From Pseudotabrizicola formosa (GTDB taxonomy: Bacteria; Pseudomonadota; Alphaproteobacteria; Rhodobacterales; Rhodobacteraceae), in NCBI RefSeq assembly GCF_002900965.1, contig NZ_PJOM01000007.1:32235-96234 (forward strand): DNA of 64,000 nucleotides, in the 5' to 3' direction. This document shows, one piece after another, positions 61,822-64,000 of this stretch (position 1 is the stretch's first letter; each line of letters opens with the position of its first letter). Below the pieces are notes generated by a model. It was not told the origin of the DNA. It saw nothing but the letters and a program-made list of their open reading frames with translations, and made no database searches. The position numbers and the translations under genes are program-made.

Positions 61822-63363
61822 TCACATCAGCCATTCGACCGGCAGCCAGCCGACGACCCTCACGGCAAGGCGCTTCAAGGCGGTAGAGCCTGGCTCGTCA
61901 GTCACTACAATCTGACGCGCCGTATCGGTCCAGATCACCTGGCCATGCCGGAGACCAACCTGCCAGGCGGCCCCTGACAGCCCCATGTCAAACACAGCAT
62001 GAAGCGCCCCCGCAAGCCGCGGACTTTCGATCAGGATGCCCATCTCGGTGTTCAGCGTGGTCGACCGGGGGTCAAAATTGAACGAGCCGACGAACAGCCG
62101 CGCGTCATCAACGGCAAAGGTCTTTGCATGCAGACTGGCCTTTGACAGGCCCATGCGTCGACGCTTTCTGCCCGGGCGGTCAGGCGCCGCACCGGCATGC
62201 AGTTCGAAAAGCCCAAGGCCGGCGCGTAGCATCGCACGACGACGCTTTACATAGCCTGCATGTACGGCGACCACATCGGTTGCCTCAAGACTGTTGGTCA
62301 ACGCGCGCACCGCCACACCGCGCGATGTCAAGGTGGTAAAGGCGTCTAGCCCCGCCTTGCCCGGCACCAGATAGGGAGACACCAGATCGATCCTTCGCTC
62401 GATCCGACCGACAGCCTGCATCAGGCGCGTGGCCAAAAGATCTTCTAGCGGCACCGCACCCAATCCTTTGACCGGATCATCGCTGACAAGCACCGCATGC
62501 GTCCATTCCAGCTCCAGACGACCGTTGTTGATTTCGGCACAGAGTTGGGCGCTGTTCAGGCCTGCAAGGTGATCACCAAAATGCGGGCTGTCACGAAACC
62601 GTGCCAGCCCATGTGCGATCGGGCTGCCCCCGGTCGCCGTTCCGATGATGGGACCGGCCGGATGCGCCGAAAGGCAAGCCCAGTAGCGGTCAAAATCCTC
62701 GGACACCGCAGGCACGATGGCACCCGTCGCCAGCACATCCAGATCGACGAACAGCGCATCGTCGCCAGTGTCAAAATACCTGTCGCCCACATTGCGCCCG
62801 CCCAGGATCGTCACAACACCATCGACCGTGAAGGACTTGTTGTGCATGCGCCGGTTCAATCGAAAGAAGTCGAAGGCATAGCAAAGGGCCTTGGCCCGAC
62901 GCAGAGGAAAAGGGTTGTAAAGTCGCACCTCAACATTCGGATGCGCTTCAAGCTCTGCCAGTTCCGGATCAATCCCCGCAGTGCCGAGGTCATCCAAAAG
63001 CAGGCGCACCCGCACACCGCGATCGGCTGCACGCCGAAGGGCGTCCAGCAACATGTATCCGGTGAGATCGGCGTACCAAATGTAGTATTGGGCATCGATT
63101 GACGATACCGCCGCATCGGCAAGGGTGATGCGTGCCGCAAAAGCCTCGGTCCCGGTCGACAAGGGCCGGACGCCGGTCAACCTGCCCGGCGCCTCCGCGC
63201 TATGCCCGATGGCGCGGGCGATGGCGCCGGTGCCAATCGGGGGCAGGGCGGTGCTGTTGACACGGCCGGAGAGGGGCGGTGTCCGGAACGTCCTGCGGGC
63301 CAGAACCACGCAAACAATGGCAAACGCCAGTCCGACCAGCAGATATGCGGCCGCGCCGGTCAT
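61822..63363 (-). CDS. Phospholipase D-family protein (cardiolipin synthase-like)
   Basis: A 513-residue membrane-anchored protein: N-terminal helix (AAYLLVGLAFAIVCVVLA), then two PLD domains with HKD motifs HNKSFTVDGVVTILGGRN (about residue 173) and HAKTFAVDDARLFVGSFNFD (about 420). Such proteins join phospholipids into cardiolipin or hydrolyse phosphodiesters. Its ATG overlaps the stop of the endonuclease/phosphatase-family gene (ATGA at 63360-63363), so the two form an operon that runs off the right edge. Confidence 0.85.
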   Translation of the reverse strand: MTGAAAYLLVGLAFAIVCVVLARRTFRTPPLSGRVNSTALPPIGTGAIARAIGHSAEAPGRLTGVRPLSTGTEAFAARITLADAAVSSIDAQYYIWYADLTGYMLLDALRRAADRGVRVRLLLDDLGTAGIDPELAELEAHPNVEVRLYNPFPLRRAKALCYAFDFFRLNRRMHNKSFTVDGVVTILGGRNVGDRYFDTGDDALFVDLDVLATGAIVPAVSEDFDRYWACLSAHPAGPIIGTATGGSPIAHGLARFRDSPHFGDHLAGLNSAQLCAEINNGRLELEWTHAVLVSDDPVKGLGAVPLEDLLATRLMQAVGRIERRIDLVSPYLVPGKAGLDAFTTLTSRGVAVRALTNSLEATDVVAVHAGYVKRRRAMLRAGLGLFELHAGAAPDRPGRKRRRMGLSKASLHAKTFAVDDARLFVGSFNFDPRSTTLNTEMGILIESPRLAGALHAVFDMGLSGAAWQVGLRHGQVIWTDTARQIVVTDEPGSTALKRLAVRVVGWLPVEWLM

Positions 63364-64000
63364 TCCGCGCCGGCCATTTGCGCCAGGCTGGCATGCGCCA
63401 GATGCCGGAAGCGCGCGATAATCGGGCGATGATCCGACGCGATGATCGCCTGCGGCTCGACAACAACGCTGCTGCTCAGCAATTCCAGATCGCGGCTATA
63501 GGCGATGCGGTCAAGGTTGAGAAAGGGGCGGCCCGAGGGAAAGGTGGGTCCGGGGCTGTGCAAGCGCAGCCAGTCGGGCAGCGTTTCAAATCCGCGCCGG
63601 TCGCGCCATTCGTTGAAATCGCCGGCGATGACCGTTGGCCTTGGGTCAAGCTCGGCGAGCCGCGCGGCGATGAAGCCAAGCTGCTTGCGGCGATTGCCGC
63701 GCAGAAGGCCCAAATGCACCCCGACAACGCGCACCGCATGATCACGCACCTTCAGATCGGCGATGACCACACCACGCGGCTCCAGTGCCGGCAAGTCATG
63801 CAGATAGATCTTGTCGACCTCGATCCCGGGTCGCTTCAGCATGGCGATGCCATGCCATCCCAATCCGACCGCTGTCGGGGTCAGATCGATCACCTCAAAG
63901 GGCCCGATCCTGCCATGAAGGCGCGGCAGGGCGGCAGGACGGGGGTGCATGCGAAAATCGGCTTCCTGCAACAGCACGACATCGGCGTCAAAGCCAACGA
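63360..64000 (-). CDS. Endonuclease/exonuclease/phosphatase-family protein (partial)
   Basis: The reading frame is open to the right edge, so the N-terminus is missing; 212 residues are visible. It has VVLLQEADF (metal-binding Glu), HLGLLRGNRRKQL, PTVIAGDFNEW and a C-terminal IIASDHRPIIARFR, the motifs of the metal-dependent EEP superfamily. Function may be on DNA, RNA or phospho-lipids; the PLD-like neighbour hints at lipid or nucleic-acid processing. Product and start cannot be refined from this window. Confidence 0.8.
   Translation of the reverse strand, partial: VGFDADVVLLQEADFRMHPRPAALPRLHGRIGPFEVIDLTPTAVGLGWHGIAMLKRPGIEVDKIYLHDLPALEPRGVVIADLKVRDHAVRVVGVHLGLLRGNRRKQLGFIAARLAELDPRPTVIAGDFNEWRDRRGFETLPDWLRLHSPGPTFPSGRPFLNLDRIAYSRDLELLSSSVVVEPQAIIASDHRPIIARFRHLAHASLAQMAGAE

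Noticed and set aside
60204..61886. 560-residue plus-strand frame across repA and repB
   Set aside because: Antisense to repA, which has complete ParA motifs; the frame is an artefact of GC-rich wobble positions.

Overview
The window is GC-rich and dense, with short ATGA-overlapping operons, a repABC plasmid replication module (58.0-61.6 kb) and a rhizobial-type GlpDSTPQUVK glycerol system. Together these point to a large extrachromosomal replicon (plasmid or chromid) of an alphaproteobacterium, most likely Rhodobacteraceae. No rRNA, tRNA, CRISPR array, transposase or prophage gene was seen.

Layout. 0-5.3 kb: end of a solute-binding protein, then livHMGF, an aspartate-dehydrogenase-like gene and an HGGYW-type alpha/beta hydrolase. 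5.4-19 kb: stress and carbohydrate genes (treZ, PQQ glucose dehydrogenase, a KGG-rich small protein, topoisomerase IB, an MscS channel, Cu/Zn SOD), then a decaying stretch with a broken debranching-enzyme gene, otsA with two internal deletions, frameshifted otsB, an intact NepR-like gene, a broken EcfG sigma gene and an internally shortened exoD. 19.5-27.4 kb: a CorC-type membrane protein and a tripartite tricarboxylate transporter (tctCBA) with its two-component system tctDE. 27.5-36.4 kb: a second stress block with an intact EcfG-type sigma factor, two more NepR-like proteins and many typical general-stress genes. 36.5-48 kb: a complete glycerol operon (glpDSTPQUVK plus an iron alcohol dehydrogenase) with divergent glpR. 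48-56.8 kb: a GntR-controlled divergon, with a ribose-type ABC transporter and a DJ-1/PfpI protein on one side and an alcohol dehydrogenase, an aldehyde dehydrogenase and a hydrolase on the other. 57-64 kb: vapBC, repC, ctRNA, repB, repA, a phospholipase-D-like protein and a partial endonuclease/phosphatase-family protein.

The strongest signal is regulatory. Twelve promoter regions between 5.4 and 36.4 kb carry GGAAC-N16/17-NGTT, the promoter type of EcfG, the alphaproteobacterial general stress response sigma factor. They precede treZ, gcd, topoisomerase IB, mscS, sodC, a ferric-reductase-like gene, a PRC-barrel gene, an SDR gene, a hypothetical gene, a YciF-like gene, a DUF2231-like gene and the sigma gene itself. 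I saw none in the promoter regions of the liv, tct, glp, ribose-type or rep operons. So a general stress response regulon, with its own sigma factor and three NepR-like candidate anti-sigma factors, appears clustered on this replicon. The nepR-like/ecfG divergon exists twice; in one copy the sigma gene and its promoter have decayed while the anti-sigma candidate remains open.

Functions are assigned from motifs and gene order read by eye. Names of substrates for the transporters, and the NepR assignments of the two paralogous small proteins, are inferences.
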